This document shows positions 1 to 11,824 of a stretch of DNA of 64,000 nucleotides, piece after piece. Below the pieces are notes generated by a model. The model worked only from the letters and a program-made list of their open reading frames with translations, was not told the origin of the DNA and did no database searches. How positions within the stretch are numbered: the first letter of the stretch is position 1; every line of letters begins with the position of its first letter. The DNA is from Letharia columbiana (lineage: Eukaryota; Ascomycota; Lecanoromycetes; Lecanorales; Parmeliaceae), in contig NW_023501040.1 of assembly GCF_014066305.1 (NCBI RefSeq), positions 434,001-498,000 on the forward strand, in the 5' to 3' direction. The position numbers and the translations under genes are program-made.

Positions 1-1274
1 GAAATCGATGTATTGGAAGAGTTGTTGCTCGTTTGCAATGACGGTGGATGCATATCTGATGCCCTTCTTCTGTAATCCATAGAAGCGGACTGAGGATGGT
101 AATGGTTTTGGTTGTGGTTGTGGCCATTCAGGGAAAAGTCTTCCACAAGACCAAACGACATTGATCGCTGTGCCGAAGACCATCCAAAGTCGCTCCTCGA
201 TGGTGCAAACGATGTAAAGCTACTCCTAGCATCCGGGGGGCTGTGGATCGAACCAGTAGGCCCCGGCAGATGAGGCGAAAATCCCGGAGTCATTGGAGAG
301 CCTGAGTGCCTTCCCCAGTAGGCATGCGTAGAATCACCGGGCGATGAATGACCCGCTGACGTCGGGCCATGGTCCAGAAAAGGCGAATCCCATGAAGGTC
401 GATTCTGCAGTGGAACCTCAAAGGCGTTGGTGATTATCGGGCCTGCAGAGAAGAGTCAGCTGTGAGCGCTAGACGGGGTTTGGAGACGAATCACAACTCA
501 CCTCTCGTCAGCGGAGAAATTAGTCCGCTGATAGACCCTCTTGATGTGGTAAATGGAGCTGAGAGAGACGGCTGTGAAAAAGCATTGAATTCTTCGGTGC
601 AATCCAATGAATATGGAAGATGATCTCCAGCTAAGGCAGGTGAAGAATCCGATGAACTCGACGCCATCGTGCCGGCTCTCGAGGAGGTACGAGGTCGTCT
701 CTCGAGCTGCGGTTGCTGGTCTACAGGGAAGAAGTTACAGTCTTTCTTCAGTCGTATGCAGTTGGCACATCTGTTCTGTGGGTCGTCCGGAGCGAGCAAG
801 CATCTTATCTTGCGCCGTCTGCAGTGTCCTGCGAATGAAACTCAGTGACACTTCTGACATGCCCATAAAAGAATACATACCGCAAGCCACAGAGGTGCGA
901 TGGTAGCCCAACTTATTTCTTCTTTTCTCTGCCAACGTCATGCTCGGATCGCCATTTGGAAAACCACGAACGTTGGGTGTTGATGCAGAGCGCTTGAGTG
1001 ATGCCGAGTGTTTCCTCCGTCGTCGCTGCGAGAGCATAACGGCGGTGTTGAGGGGCATCATGGTTGGTGGCGATATGGAGATGGGATTCCCGTGGCCAAA
1101 CGATGTTGATAAAGGGTCCAGCGGCGGTTGCACCTCGGGCTCCTGTACTGCTTCTTCCGGGTCTGACGCCATGACCATGTCCTTTATATTTCTTCCTTCT
1201 TGGGTAGCGAGGTCTGAGGTGGGTAGGTGAGACTGGTGTCTGGGTTTCACCCTCGAAGAGTTCCCCGCAGCCAT
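1..1274 (-). CDS. Zn(II)2Cys6 transcription factor, 5' part (runs off left edge)
   Basis: DNA-binding regulator of the fungal binuclear zinc cluster class. Three exons are visible: 881-1274, 502-828 and 1-442, separated by GT-AG introns 829-880 and 443-501. Joining the first two exons restores a perfect cluster CX2CX6CX10CX2CX6C, with Cys at about residues 131, 134, 141, 152, 155 and 162, with a basic segment HCRRRKIRC. The intron falls inside the cluster. The cluster sits unusually far from the N-terminus, preceded by about 130 residues of Ser/Pro-rich sequence. Downstream the protein is low-complexity (Ser, Pro, His, Asn) as far as the window edge. The start is the first ATG of the open frame. 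Target genes cannot be inferred. The C-terminus lies outside the window. Confidence 0.9.
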
Positions 1275-2103
1275 ATGAAAATAGAATAATCTGTCGACAT
1301 GCGGCTTGAGATCATCTGCTGCAAGTCGAGTTTCAAGGGAGGCGGACTACCCCAAAGCTCGGATATCTCTTTCTGATTGGGCTGGGTCTAACCAGGATTG
1401 CGGGAAAAGGGAGAAACAAAACCAAACAATGCAATGTAGCAAGTTGAAGTAGTTTCGACAAAAGGAATTTTTTTATTTGGAAAACCCCAAGACAATAGTG
1501 AGGCGACGCAACGACTATATTGAAGATTGAAAGCTGCTGTGGTTCACAATGGACGGTCTTACTCGGTGACCCGCGCTAGTGGACGTAGGGTAGTGGCGGC
1601 GAACAGGAGTACAAATAATAGGGCCGCAGTTGTCCAGGCCTCTTCTGGATTGGCGTTCAGAGCAGTGTGCAGGAAATGAGAGGAAGGAATCTCCCGACTG
1701 GACCAAGTAGCGCTGCGGTTGGGCCAAGAAGTCCAAGGCCTAGCAAAGTAGAGTAGTAGTAGAGGAGGATAAGAGATGGGGGGGGGCCGAGGGGTGGGGA
1801 GGTGAAGATCCATCAATGCAGTCTTGACTTTAGTGCGGGTTCAGGGTGGCCATGTGCTTCGCAGGCATATTCCATGACTCGAAACGAAAGGAAGTTGTAA
1901 ATTGAGTCGTTGAGTCGTAGAGGATTTTGCAGGGTTCCCATGATAGTGAATGTACATCAATTGTTTGGCGAAGCAGGGGAAAAGTGTAGCTGGAATCGTG
2001 ATTTTTTAGGAATAGTACTTTAGTGTTGAGATGGGGTGGAAGGCATCGTAGGGATCGAATATGAAGAGAACCAACGACAGGGCTCGCTATGTTCCGCCAT
2101 TTT

Positions 2104-2141
2104 AATCAATTCAATCAATCAATCAATCAAATCAATCAATC
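2104..2141. repeat. (AATC)n tetranucleotide microsatellite
   Basis: Tandem AATC units with two interruptions. A purine-rich tract of A/G runs follows at about 2329-2360, after a CCT-rich imperfect repeat at about 2249-2320. Confidence 0.9.
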
Positions 2142-2735
2142 ATGTATGTTTACCACTCGAGGCAAAGTTGTTCATTTTACCATTTTAGAGATGTAACCTG
2201 CCACTCGCTTCCTTTACTGCTAAAAGTGACTAGTGAGAAGGACTTGGCCCTCCTAGCCCTCCTACCGCCTCGTACCCCTAAGCCTCCTAGCCCTCCAAAA
2301 AACCCTCCTAGCCTTCCCTTACCAAAAAGAAAAAGGAAAAAGAAAAAAAGAAAAAAGAGTGGTAATCAGATAATCATGGGCGTTTATGTCAGGAACTAAG
2401 AAGTAAAAAAGCATGGCTACCGATGATGGTGGGGTGGAAGCTTGAATAAAGGGACTTATTTTATTGAAGCGAAAGCTGGAAGATCTTTACGCCTCTTCAC
2501 TGGAAAATAGCGTATTTCACAGCTTCTCCTCAGTCCCTGCCCGTTGGCTACAAGCTAACCAATGACCACTGTATGAGTACCCTTGACTTGTAAATTCATG
2601 TACTTTAGAGTATCTCCGTGCGGGCAAGCAAAGCGTGATAAAGATCAGCACAGCAGTCTACACTCTTATCAAGCCACTATCGCTGAAGTTACCAGACAAG
2701 TACTTTTGTGCCACAGTCCAGGAGGCCAGTTAAAA

Positions 2736-2754
2736 GGGTACCTAAGTGGTACCC
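2736..2754. repeat. Perfect 7-bp inverted repeat with 5-bp spacer
   Basis: GGGTACC, five bases, GGTACCC. It lies in DNA with no gene call. It could be a protein-binding palindrome or chance. Related GGTACC/GTACCT strings occur elsewhere in the intergenic DNA of this window (near 38.47 and 58.45 kb). Confidence 0.6.
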
Positions 2755-3060
2755 TGCATCTACAACCCATTGGGCGGTTGTTTCACTGTCGTCCATCGGA
2801 CCATGACCGGAGAATTCTGCGCCTCTCCGCCGACCGCGCTGTGTCTAACCGTTAAAAATCGCTAACATCCGGTTCCTGAATGCTAGAGTCTAGATTCGAT
2901 GCAAGGCATCGCTTCACTCGCTTCACGTAATAACTACCCGAGTCACTTTGGTGTGTTTGATTGATGTTTTGCGGCAATAAGGGAAGCCAAAGGCAGGATG
3001 ATGATTGCGCTGCTTAATACCCCCAAGTCCAGTAGTAGAGAGGATACGAGGTGCACAGCC

Positions 3061-3079
3061 TTGATTGATTGATTGATGA
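3061..3079. repeat. Short (TTGA)n tract
   Basis: About four TTGA units in intergenic DNA. Confidence 0.7.
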
Positions 3080-3544
3080 CGTTACATTGTTGCGTTTGCG
3101 GGTAATATTTCCAGAGAGTTGGAGATCTACATCTCCCACGTTAAGCAAGCACGTGAAATGATCAACGGATCGACCCCCGAGTCAAAGCTGCCTTAGACAT
3201 CAGACACAAAGTATGCGCCTAGTTCCGTCACAGATATCTGTCCCTTCCTTCCAAGCGTACAAGTCAGAGTCGAGTATACCTTGCCTTTCCCCCCCCCAGT
3301 CCTTTTCGGACCTTTTCTGTGGAGGTCGGGCTTCTTGTCTCGGACACGTCGCAAATATGACGGTGGGCTTGAATCCAGGCCGAATCCATTGAAGAACGCT
3401 GTGTGTGCTTTGGCCTTGACTTGCAGTTGTGATTGCCTCTTCAATAATAATGTAATTAGATCATCCAACACGACCATCGTCGAGCTCTGGACATTGTGAT
3501 TGGTGCGCCAGATAAAGTTAAGCGAACAGAACGACCAACTAGGT

Positions 3545-3584
3545 ACTTTACTTTACTTTACTTTACTTTACCTACTTTACTTTA
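3545..3584. repeat. (ACTTT)n pentanucleotide microsatellite
   Basis: About seven ACTTT-like units, one interrupted by CCT. Similar ACTTT/AAAGT strings recur at low copy in other intergenic parts of the window, for example near 31.15 and 38.43 kb. Confidence 0.9.
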
Positions 3585-4784
3585 AGTTACTGTAGCATGC
3601 TCTCCAACCTTTTTCCTCATTCTCGGAATCTCCACATTTCGGATTTTCGGATCATTAACCGACAATACTTCTCCTTTGGTGTTATTTGTCAGCCTTAAGG
3701 GGATGATTGATTGCAGCAAAAAAAGGCTCAAGCTGCCAAGATATGCTAAAGTAGCATATCCCACTTTAACTTTACGAGCGTTGAAAAACTCTGCGAAGAA
3801 TTGGCCTTTGCACCGTAATACCGTAACATCATTAAAGTAGGATTAACGATTAATGCCTCTTAATGATTTCTTTCCATGAATCACGCGGACGTGGATGTGA
3901 CGGACAAGGGAGATCAAGTTGATCTACACGGATGATACTTAATATATTTGCCTCATGGAGATCGTCACCATCATTTTAAGAGGCAGGATAAGCGATAAAA
4001 TGACGTTATTAGTCCCTGCTGACCACGAGCAAGACCCACACACTTCACGTGCGTGGACGATCTTGCGGAGATAGATGCCATTCCTGAATTCTGATACTTT
4101 AGGTAAAGTACACGTACTTATCTGGAAGTTGAAGCGGAAGCTGAAGCTTACTTTATAAAACCTCGCAGCTTTTACTACTTTGGATGCTGATGCCCTGTGA
4201 GAAGGTTCCTGCAAGAAGTCCCTGCTGAACCGGAGCAGCCTTCATTTAATTAGTATCATTATTATTGACTCTTACAGTATTGCCATTTTCGAACGATATC
4301 CCTGCACATCTCAATCAGTACCCCGTACTGCGCCTTGCAGATAGATACTTAAGTTTCCCCAAACCAAATCACGCCGTCACTTGGGAGACCCAGCAGCTGG
4401 AGAGCCGCAAGTTCGCCATTGTCTCCCGCTTCCGCTGCCGTCTGCGAGTGGGATGCTTTTACCGGGTGACGCAGTTCGATGAGATCTAGATAGCTTGCCT
4501 ACCGAGATACAAAACCTATACTTGTAGACCATCGACGTCGACTCAATCACGGCGTAGTTCGGTCTCAAATTTCACTGGCTGGTAGCAAAGAAAATATTGG
4601 CCTTTGCACTGATGCTGCAATCGCTGGCACCACTGGAGTAGTCATCCTCGTTAGTAGGGTAAAAGATGGTGCGTCCACATAGAGTAGCGATGTTCTGACA
4701 CCCCTGCAGCTAGCCTTCTAGCCAGCTGTTAGCCTGTTACGCACATTCTTTATATGGTGTTTTTTTAAAGATAATAATAATGAT

Positions 4785-4801
4785 ATGCATGCATGCATGC
4801 T
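4785..4801. repeat. (ATGC)n tract
   Basis: Four tandem ATGC units. The sequence is self-complementary and could extrude as a small hairpin. Confidence 0.8.
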
Positions 4802-7800
4802 CGGAGTGTAAAAGAGTGCTCCCTAACCACTCGTAGGAACTTCCACCTGCCTGATTATTTCCGGACTGGAACGTGGAACAGGAAAAGACTCTTCTTTTTT
4901 CCATTCCATCGCTCTCCGTGTGAGATACCTTCTGCATGAAGCAAGGACCAAGGTCATCGTAGATTGGCTCCCTTTGATCGACCTTCTTCTTCCCCTTCTT
5001 TTTCTTTCTCTTTATCTTCATTTCTTCTTCTTTTTACTTTTTACTTCTTTTGTTCCTGCCTTTTTCCCCTCTTTTCCTCCTATGTTTTCTTGGTGTGATC
5101 TAGAATTGCCAGGGTCGAGCAGATCCTCCAGAGCCATTCCGGAAAAGGAAACTTTCGTCTCAAAGATGGCAAAGTGCTGAGTAGAATAGTCCCCACCACC
5201 TCTCATGCGAACGGTTTCAGTACAATGACAGTGTTCCAACCAAGAATATCCACTATTCACTACTTCGCTCTATCATTGCCGCGGCTATACGATCCCCACC
5301 TTCCATTGACCGTGCATCCTGCAGGAACCCAGTTCCGTGTGGCCGCTAGGTCGTGCATTCTGCATGCTTTCGACGGGAAGTATCGTCGAGCCTAAGTACT
5401 TGTCTGACCCAGTGGGCTCAAGCCTACTGTCCCCCACGCTGCAGAAGCAGACCGGTCAACGGCCGTCTCGCACCGCCACTGCCGTACTCAATCTTTCACC
5501 CGCGCATGGCATTCCCGAGATCTCCACGTCGCATATCGCATATACAGAATTCTCCTAGAACCTTCCCATTCCACGAATACCTGAAACCACGGGACTCCTT
5601 TCGGGTGATCAACAAGCAACCACTTCATCTTCAACGATTCTTCGTGCCCGTCCACCATCATTCCTAGGCGCGACTCATCATTACAAACATTGACGACGCG
5701 TTGTTTCGATATGGTCGAGATCTGGGTAGCGAGCTTCAGGGGCCATGTTCCTTTCCTCTCGACGACGGTCGATCTTCATCCATCGTCCGTTTGGAATGAG
5801 ATCGAGACTTGTTCTCAGACCACTATAGTCAGTGATCGAAGCACATCTACCCTATCCTATCCGAAAGCTTCGATGATCAAGTTTCCGTTGACAGTGTTAA
5901 CGCATTAAAGTCCTTGAGTCGCGTCTTCACGATCTCACTTTCATCCTATGCAATTGTCTTGCTTGCATGCATGTCTCATTTTCGATGTCGTGATGTTGTG
6001 ATGTCGTGCGTAGTCATATGGATCTTCGAGCAGTGTTGACTATTTGGGCCGGATGAAAATAGCACATCAGCTTGAAGATCTCGACAGTACCGGTCTGTGC
6101 CTTGGCCTAAAGAGGGACATGACACCATCTTGGGTACCAGATTTTCGATTGTCTCGAAAATGCACTTTTATTAAAAATTTAATGCTTAGCTCCTGATCAA
6201 AAACCCGTAACACTTACCTACTCCTGACAGCGATTGAGTGCCCGGGTGGTGTAGCATCCTCACCAGTTCTCAGACTAAGACTCAAGATCGGGGCTCCATT
6301 CTTCGACAGGAAAATGAAAATTCCCGAGTATATCCTGCTGGGCTGTGCCACTCCATATTTCCAATGTAACCCTCGAACACTCGTAGTCTCGTGCATACCG
6401 TGCGGGACAAAGGCGAGAGGCACACACCCTTCAATCTTCGCGGCCATGTATGGTGCGACCATGAACCATCAACATTTTATTTGCACCCCTCTTCCATCCC
6501 TTCCTCTTTCTCTCGCCATTTTATTCTCGATGAACATACTATTTTTGAGCTCCAGAAGTTGATGCTTGCCACATGCGCATGATCCAGAATGTTTTTATTG
6601 CTGATGGCAGTCAACCGACTCCGACCAATTTCCATGTCCATTTTGGTTGCTCTATATCCATTGGTTCTCCATCATCAGCAGTCCACCACTCTCAAACAGG
6701 CCTTTCTCCCACCAAATATACTTGCTACCCAGCAAGCTTTCCCCTGATGGAATAGTGGTCTGGAGAAATGGCGAAAAGGCTCCCGTTGTTTAGAAGCCGG
6801 TGGAGACTGGCGTCTCTCCCCAGAATGTCCATATCCTCCACTTCTCTTTACTTCGCCATGGTGCAGGGGCGTGGACCTGCATATAATCGTCCTCTTTAGG
6901 CCAATGCCTCCTGTTTCCGATATCCTATCTTAAGGGTCGCCTAGCCTTGAGGACGTACAAATAGATGGCTGCGAGTACGTCGAGATCCTTTAAGAACAGC
7001 GGACCACCAAGCTTCGGAGCCCAGGAAACTTGACGCCGGCTCGCGGAGCTTACTGTCCGCCTCTCTCCCAGCTATTGTGGACCCGTCAGACGTCTCGTAC
7101 ATTCCGTTGTTAGCTTATTCACATCCCCCACAGGCTTCACATACGGCCCAACGATGGAGAGCTGTTTTTTAACGACGATGAAAACCCCCAGGTGCTGGTA
7201 CGTGCCAAGAGAAGAGATGTCCTTCATGATTCACAGGAAAAAGAGCAACAAGACATGGAACACGCCGGAAAAGCTCTGGAAACCCTCCTGTCATACTTTT
7301 CAGTTCAGAGTCCTATATACTTTATTTTTTCTATAGAATGTTGAACGTTCCATCAACGAACCTGTGACCACCTCAATGAATCTTTCACTAGCATGGTCAA
7401 GCTGCTGCCATGAACAGTGATAAGGCCTGTAACGAAACGAAATCGGCTTGTAGATCATACATTCTCCCTGTCCTTCCCAACCTTACCTGCCTTTATCATA
7501 TTTTGCATGTCAGCCTCTCCCATCCACGGCCATTCACGGTCAGAGAAAGCCCGACGCCTGCCTGTTGTCAACCTGTCCTCCACAAAGCCCACAGCCTGCG
7601 TCTCAAAGTCGCGTCCTGGAGCCATCTCGCCGTAGCCAAGCTCCTCTTTTGCATACACACGGACCAGATGCGTATGATGCTCATACAATACACAGGACAA
7701 ATGGCAGGGCCAGCAGTTCTCCCAGGCTCCGGTCTTATTGCCATAGACATGGAGTCTTCATTCGATGTGGCTAACGCAGCGAGCGTTCTACAACCGAAAC

Positions 7801-8149
7801 AGAGAGCAATGCAAAAGATTGTCATGGATCCGAGGAACCGTCTAATTTATCGATGATTTCATTAATGACTATGTCTAGTATTGGAGCATTTTGCAGACCC
7901 CTTTCGATGTCTACAGTCTTTGTTAGAGCTTCTGCTCATCGCCTATTCCCCCAAAGCACAAATCCGATCTCCTCGGGCCGTCGCATCTTTCTCGTGTCCA
8001 AACGCCCCACCGTTCTGATTCGGATTTCAGCACTGCTTGACTACCAGCACTATCGACGATCAAAGGTCAGAAAAGCACACCCGTGCGTAGACTGCGTGAT
8101 TGAGGAAGGAACCAAGGACAGACGTCCCAGTCTCATCAGCTCTGTTAGG

Positions 8150-9790
8150 GACGACCGATGATTGATGCAAGAACGTGATACTATCCAGGGTTTCCACGCT
8201 CAGACCACAAATCTCCTTGACATCTCCGATTCTCCTCGCCTCTCCTTTTAACGTGTGACAGGAACTCTCTGAGTGGACAGCTCGAGCCGGGACTTGATTT
8301 ACAACTTGGCAGCGCAATAGCACCGTCATTGACATAGGTACGAACGTAATGACCTTTTCGCTTCATCGGCCGTTGTCGAACATGGGTCTTGCTTAGCAAA
8401 GGCCGTTTCTAGGGGCGCAGAAGACCATCCTTCCAGGGCGACGGCTGGGTGCTGTCGCATTGCAGAAGCTCGAAAATGACAGGGACCAGTGACGGCCGAG
8501 CAGTCTGTAGGCTGTGGGCAGGTGACGGGTGGAATTGAAGAGATCGAGGGCGGTGAGCATGGGGAGAATGTCACCGTCACGGACGCTGGAGTGCTGCATT
8601 ATTTATTGGAACTTCGAAGTGGATCTTGCATAGACTCACAAGCTAAAGAATGCCCCTTCGGCCAATGGGACCCCCTTTCGATGGATTGGCTGCGGCATCA
8701 AGCCAGAGCCAACCCATAGTGGGTGCGTAGCTGTTACCTGGTCCAGCGCGGTAGTAGTGTATCATGTCATGTGCGCACTCGAAGTTGAGCCAGGTCTTTG
8801 CGAGTGAAGACTTCACACCATGGGCTACTACCCCTGACTACGATCTCGAAGCCACACATTTCCTGCATGCTATAGATCTCACTGTTGGTGAGGTTGATGT
8901 GAGCAATTCTTGGATGGAACCGATCTACAATTGAAGGTAGATAGGTGTCTCGAAATTTGAAAAGCTGCGTGTATCCGTAATCGTGGCCGAGCGCCGCATC
9001 ATGACGAGACGCCAAACAAGTGTCGCCAGGCCTTAGAGTGTCAGCACCAAGATTATTCGTCTCCGGGATGAAGCTGCGCTCAACAATTTTGAAGACCAGT
9101 CAAGACCCAATAAGCCATTGGCAAAATCCTCTGTCGTTTCGATGACGCGCTTGGAGTCGCTGGCCCACAGTGTGAGCCTCTTTCCTGCTCTAGGTGGGTG
9201 CAGGAGTTGGCAATAGCGAGACCGCATTTTGGCGCCTGTTCGAAAATCTGAGAGTGTACCTGCATAGGGACCGGTGACTGCAATGTGGTTGTGGTCAAGA
9301 GTAGGATCTGCCTCCTCAAGTCAACGTCTCAACATGAAGGACGGGCCGCAAGAGGCAAGCCCAAGGCGAGGTAACCCCAGTCGTTGACAAAAGAAAGATC
9401 ACCCTCGAAGGTGATGTTCGAGTGCTTGATACATTGGAGAAGATCTAGCATCCCTGGTGATAGATTAGCCTATGGAATTTCTCGGTTTGACTCCAAGCGA
9501 TATTAAAAAGTGCAATAAAACGTACGATTGATCACCAGCGTTAGTCGTTGGACATCGCTCAGAATGCCTCGACATCTGGCCGGAAGTACAACATACAGCG
9601 CTCCAAAACATTTCGATCGACCAGCGACTGACCATATGTACTTGCACCACGGTGCCACCGTGCGGTGGGAAGATGTTAATTGCAACGGCAACGTTTCCAT
9701 CAATCATCTTTATCCACGGGCCATTGCCACCCAGATGGTAGAACAGGGTCCCACGGACCGCTTTCCTGCAAACCGTTAACCACATAGTTG
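8150..9790 (-). pseudogene. Histidine acid phosphatase (phytase-like) pseudogene
   Basis: Minus-strand segments in three frames match, in order, the histidine acid phosphatase family. They are an N-terminal LFYHLGGNGPWI block (about 9730), the active-site region (about 9550), GPYAGTL (about 9260), LTLWASDSKRVIETT (about 9165), LGADTLRPGDTC (about 9040), RGSSPWCEVF (about 8820), HYYRAGPG (about 8745), FFSFVRDGDI (about 8600), SSPGSSCPL (about 8270) and a C-terminal ITFLHQ (about 8170). Plausible introns survive (about 9559-9637, 9453-9532 and near 8588-8640). At least five frame breaks remain, at about 9300-9380, 9105, 8790, 8690 and 8240, and there is an in-frame stop near 8410. The catalytic RHGxRxP reads RHSERCP and the proton-donor HD reads RD. 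Known family chemistry needs both motifs, so the copy should be inactive even if the frames were sequencing errors. Confidence 0.85.
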
Positions 9791-10908
9791 GAGAAGTACT
9801 ACGAGAGTTGCTCAAATGGTGCTCAAATCAATTCCTGCCCGAGTCTTCTGTGACCAAAGCCTCTCCATAAATGTCCTTACGGGAACAATGATGGAAATGC
9901 TCAACATGAAGAAGATATGTAAGAGATGGTCATCCTACGTTGCTCACTTGATGGGATTTCTCGCGTTCTTCCAAAGCTGCTGTCAACCAAAAGAAGCGAT
10001 GCATGGGGCATTGGGGATATCACCAAAAATGCCGAGAAAAGCGCAGGACTCTGGGATGTAAATCCAAGAATCACAGAGAAGGAATTAGCAGTCCGTGAAA
10101 CACTGTTGGCGATTCCAAATCAGCAACGTTCCGAACGATGAGGGTCAGATGGATAAATGAAGTGCGAAGGGTGGGAAGTAATTGTGGGAGGTGCCCAACC
10201 GGCTGTCATGCTCTCATATCCGCCAGTGTGTCCTTCAGCTCTCCATTTGAGCAGGGCATATTTACCATGTGAGTGTTTCCAATTTCCAAATTTCCACAAC
10301 TCATTTGCGGCTTGGCAGTATGCATGGTGGGTTGCCAACAACACCGGCTCGCTTGATTCTTTTTTTATGTATCTTATTTTCAGAAGTACAACAGTTCGAG
10401 GGATTGTATCGTAGACTTGTACCACATCGACATGTTGATTCGCCTCACCCCACCACACCACTCCCAAGCATGTCTGGCTTCTTCACCTTCCGCCTTGTCT
10501 TTGCTTCCGATTTGTCTGCATGTTACCGCCGTTCGGGTGCTCGGGTCTGTTCAATCCGATCAAGGGCGAAGATTGACGATCGCGTGGCAAATTCCTACCA
10601 GAGGCCAGCTCGAACCTGTGTCATTATTGAATCGATAGAGGAGGATTGGGAAATTGGGGAAGATCGGTGACTCAAACATGCAGATGAAGTGCGAAGCTCC
10701 CGCATACACTTGCCTCTTATTGGGGCTGAAGACGCTACTTCAGTTCTTATTCTTTGCACTATACTTTACATTTAACCCTGGCTAAAGATTGCTACCCGTG
10801 ACTCATTTTTCTGCTACTTCTTCAAAAAGGGCAGTTACCGTGCCTAGAAGTACTCCTCTTGGCAAGCTACGCATCCACCACCCTCGAGAGAAACTTTTTA
10901 TCCTCAAC
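9791..10908. other. Intergenic DNA upstream of the GNAT gene
   Basis: No supported gene. The distal part may contain the decayed N-terminus of the phosphatase pseudogene, which I could not align. The last few hundred bases are the presumed promoter and leader of the acetyltransferase gene. Confidence 0.5.
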
Positions 10909-11605
10909 ATGGTTCTCCTCGTTGAAAAGGCCCAAGAGGCTGATATACAACGACTGCTCGATATCATGTACGCTGCCTTCAGCAAAGACCCGTGGAATCG
11001 CCTCATGTATCCAAAAATCCCGGGAACAGAGGCCAGGGGCGCTTCCATTGAGCGTTGGCGAGATGAGATCTCAAACAATCCGACCATGCGCTTCATCAAG
11101 GCCGTGGACACGGACGTTGGCGAGATCATCGCGTTTGCCAGATGGAATATTTATGAAATGGAAAGACCAGAGAGCGAGTGGAAACATACGGAAGCGAGAA
11201 ACTGGGACCTAGGGACCAATGTTGACGCCGCCAACGAATTCTACAATGCCATTTGTGTAGAAAGGCAAAAGGTTATGGGCGGAAAACCGCATTGCTGTAA
11301 GTTTGAGTTGACTTGACCTTCCGTTCGACAATTCGCACTAAAATGATTGACTCCTAGGCCTGAACATGCTTGTATGTGAACCACAGCATCAGCGTAGAGG
11401 TGCTGGGAGAATGCTTCTGTGTTGGGGGCTCAAACTCGCAGACGGATTGGGGCTCGAAGCCTATTTGGAAGCATCGTCGGAAGGTCACCATCTTTACCAA
11501 AGCACGGGTTTTGTGGACGTAGAGACACTGGATATAGACATGTCCAAGTATGGCGGCCACGGCATCCACCACTATTTTGTCATGACACGGAGTCCAGTAG
11601 GCTAG
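10909..11605 (+). CDS. GNAT-family N-acetyltransferase
   Basis: Two exons, 10909-11296 and 11358-11605, separated by a 61-nt intron (GTAAGT to CCTAG), give 211 residues. The family transfers an acetyl group from acetyl-CoA to an amine. The acyl-CoA binding motif A is visible as QRRGAGRML at about residues 141-149, and the C-terminal part has the usual GHHLYQSTGF-like strand-loop. The start is the ATG at 10909 in a good fungal context (CAACATGG). The frame stays open upstream to 10789, but the extra residues look like leader sequence. The substrate is unknown; many fungal members of this subgroup are uncharacterised. The gene is convergent with the RNase P subunit gene, 220 bp away. Confidence 0.8.
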
Positions 11606-11824
11606 ATGCTGTGCGCTTCAGTCACCGTACAGGAAGTAGGGACATTGTGTCCTTACTGCTGGGGTTCCATGTTTTCTTGAATCACTATCTCATTGTTGCA
11701 AAATGTTTCCCTTCACAAGTCGGCATATTGAAAATAATTGGAGTGCCACCCTAAGCGGCACCGTGGCGATATGCAAGAGTTGGACTCGACTTGGAGGCAG
11801 CACAGCTCAATCACTATTCTCATG

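Larger units (their letters stand above)
1275..8149. other. Gene-poor region, no supported intact gene
   Basis: About 6.9 kb in which I find no open frame with recognisable domains, splice structure or family similarity. The first several hundred bases are presumably the promoter and 5' leader of the zinc-cluster regulator on the minus strand. The rest holds simple repeats (listed separately), a pyrimidine-rich tract near 4980-5080, a perfect inverted repeat at 2736-2754, and short incidental frames. A few minus-strand stretches around 7.45-8.06 kb look faintly protein-like but are broken, and I could not assign them. Confidence 0.5.

Noticed and set aside
4920..5667. Several plus-strand frames rich in Phe/Leu/Ser or Pro/Arg
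   Set aside because: Composition follows the pyrimidine-rich tract. No recognisable family or intron pattern.
8060..9319. A simple multi-intron model for the acid phosphatase that would keep it alive
   Set aside because: Some blocks can be joined by real-looking introns, but breaks at about 9105, 8790 and 8240 have no splice sites, and the catalytic residues are changed.
10120..10467. 115-codon minus-strand frame and overlapping plus-strand frames
   Set aside because: No domain, no splice structure, and overlapping frames on both strands. Typical chance frames in gene-poor DNA.
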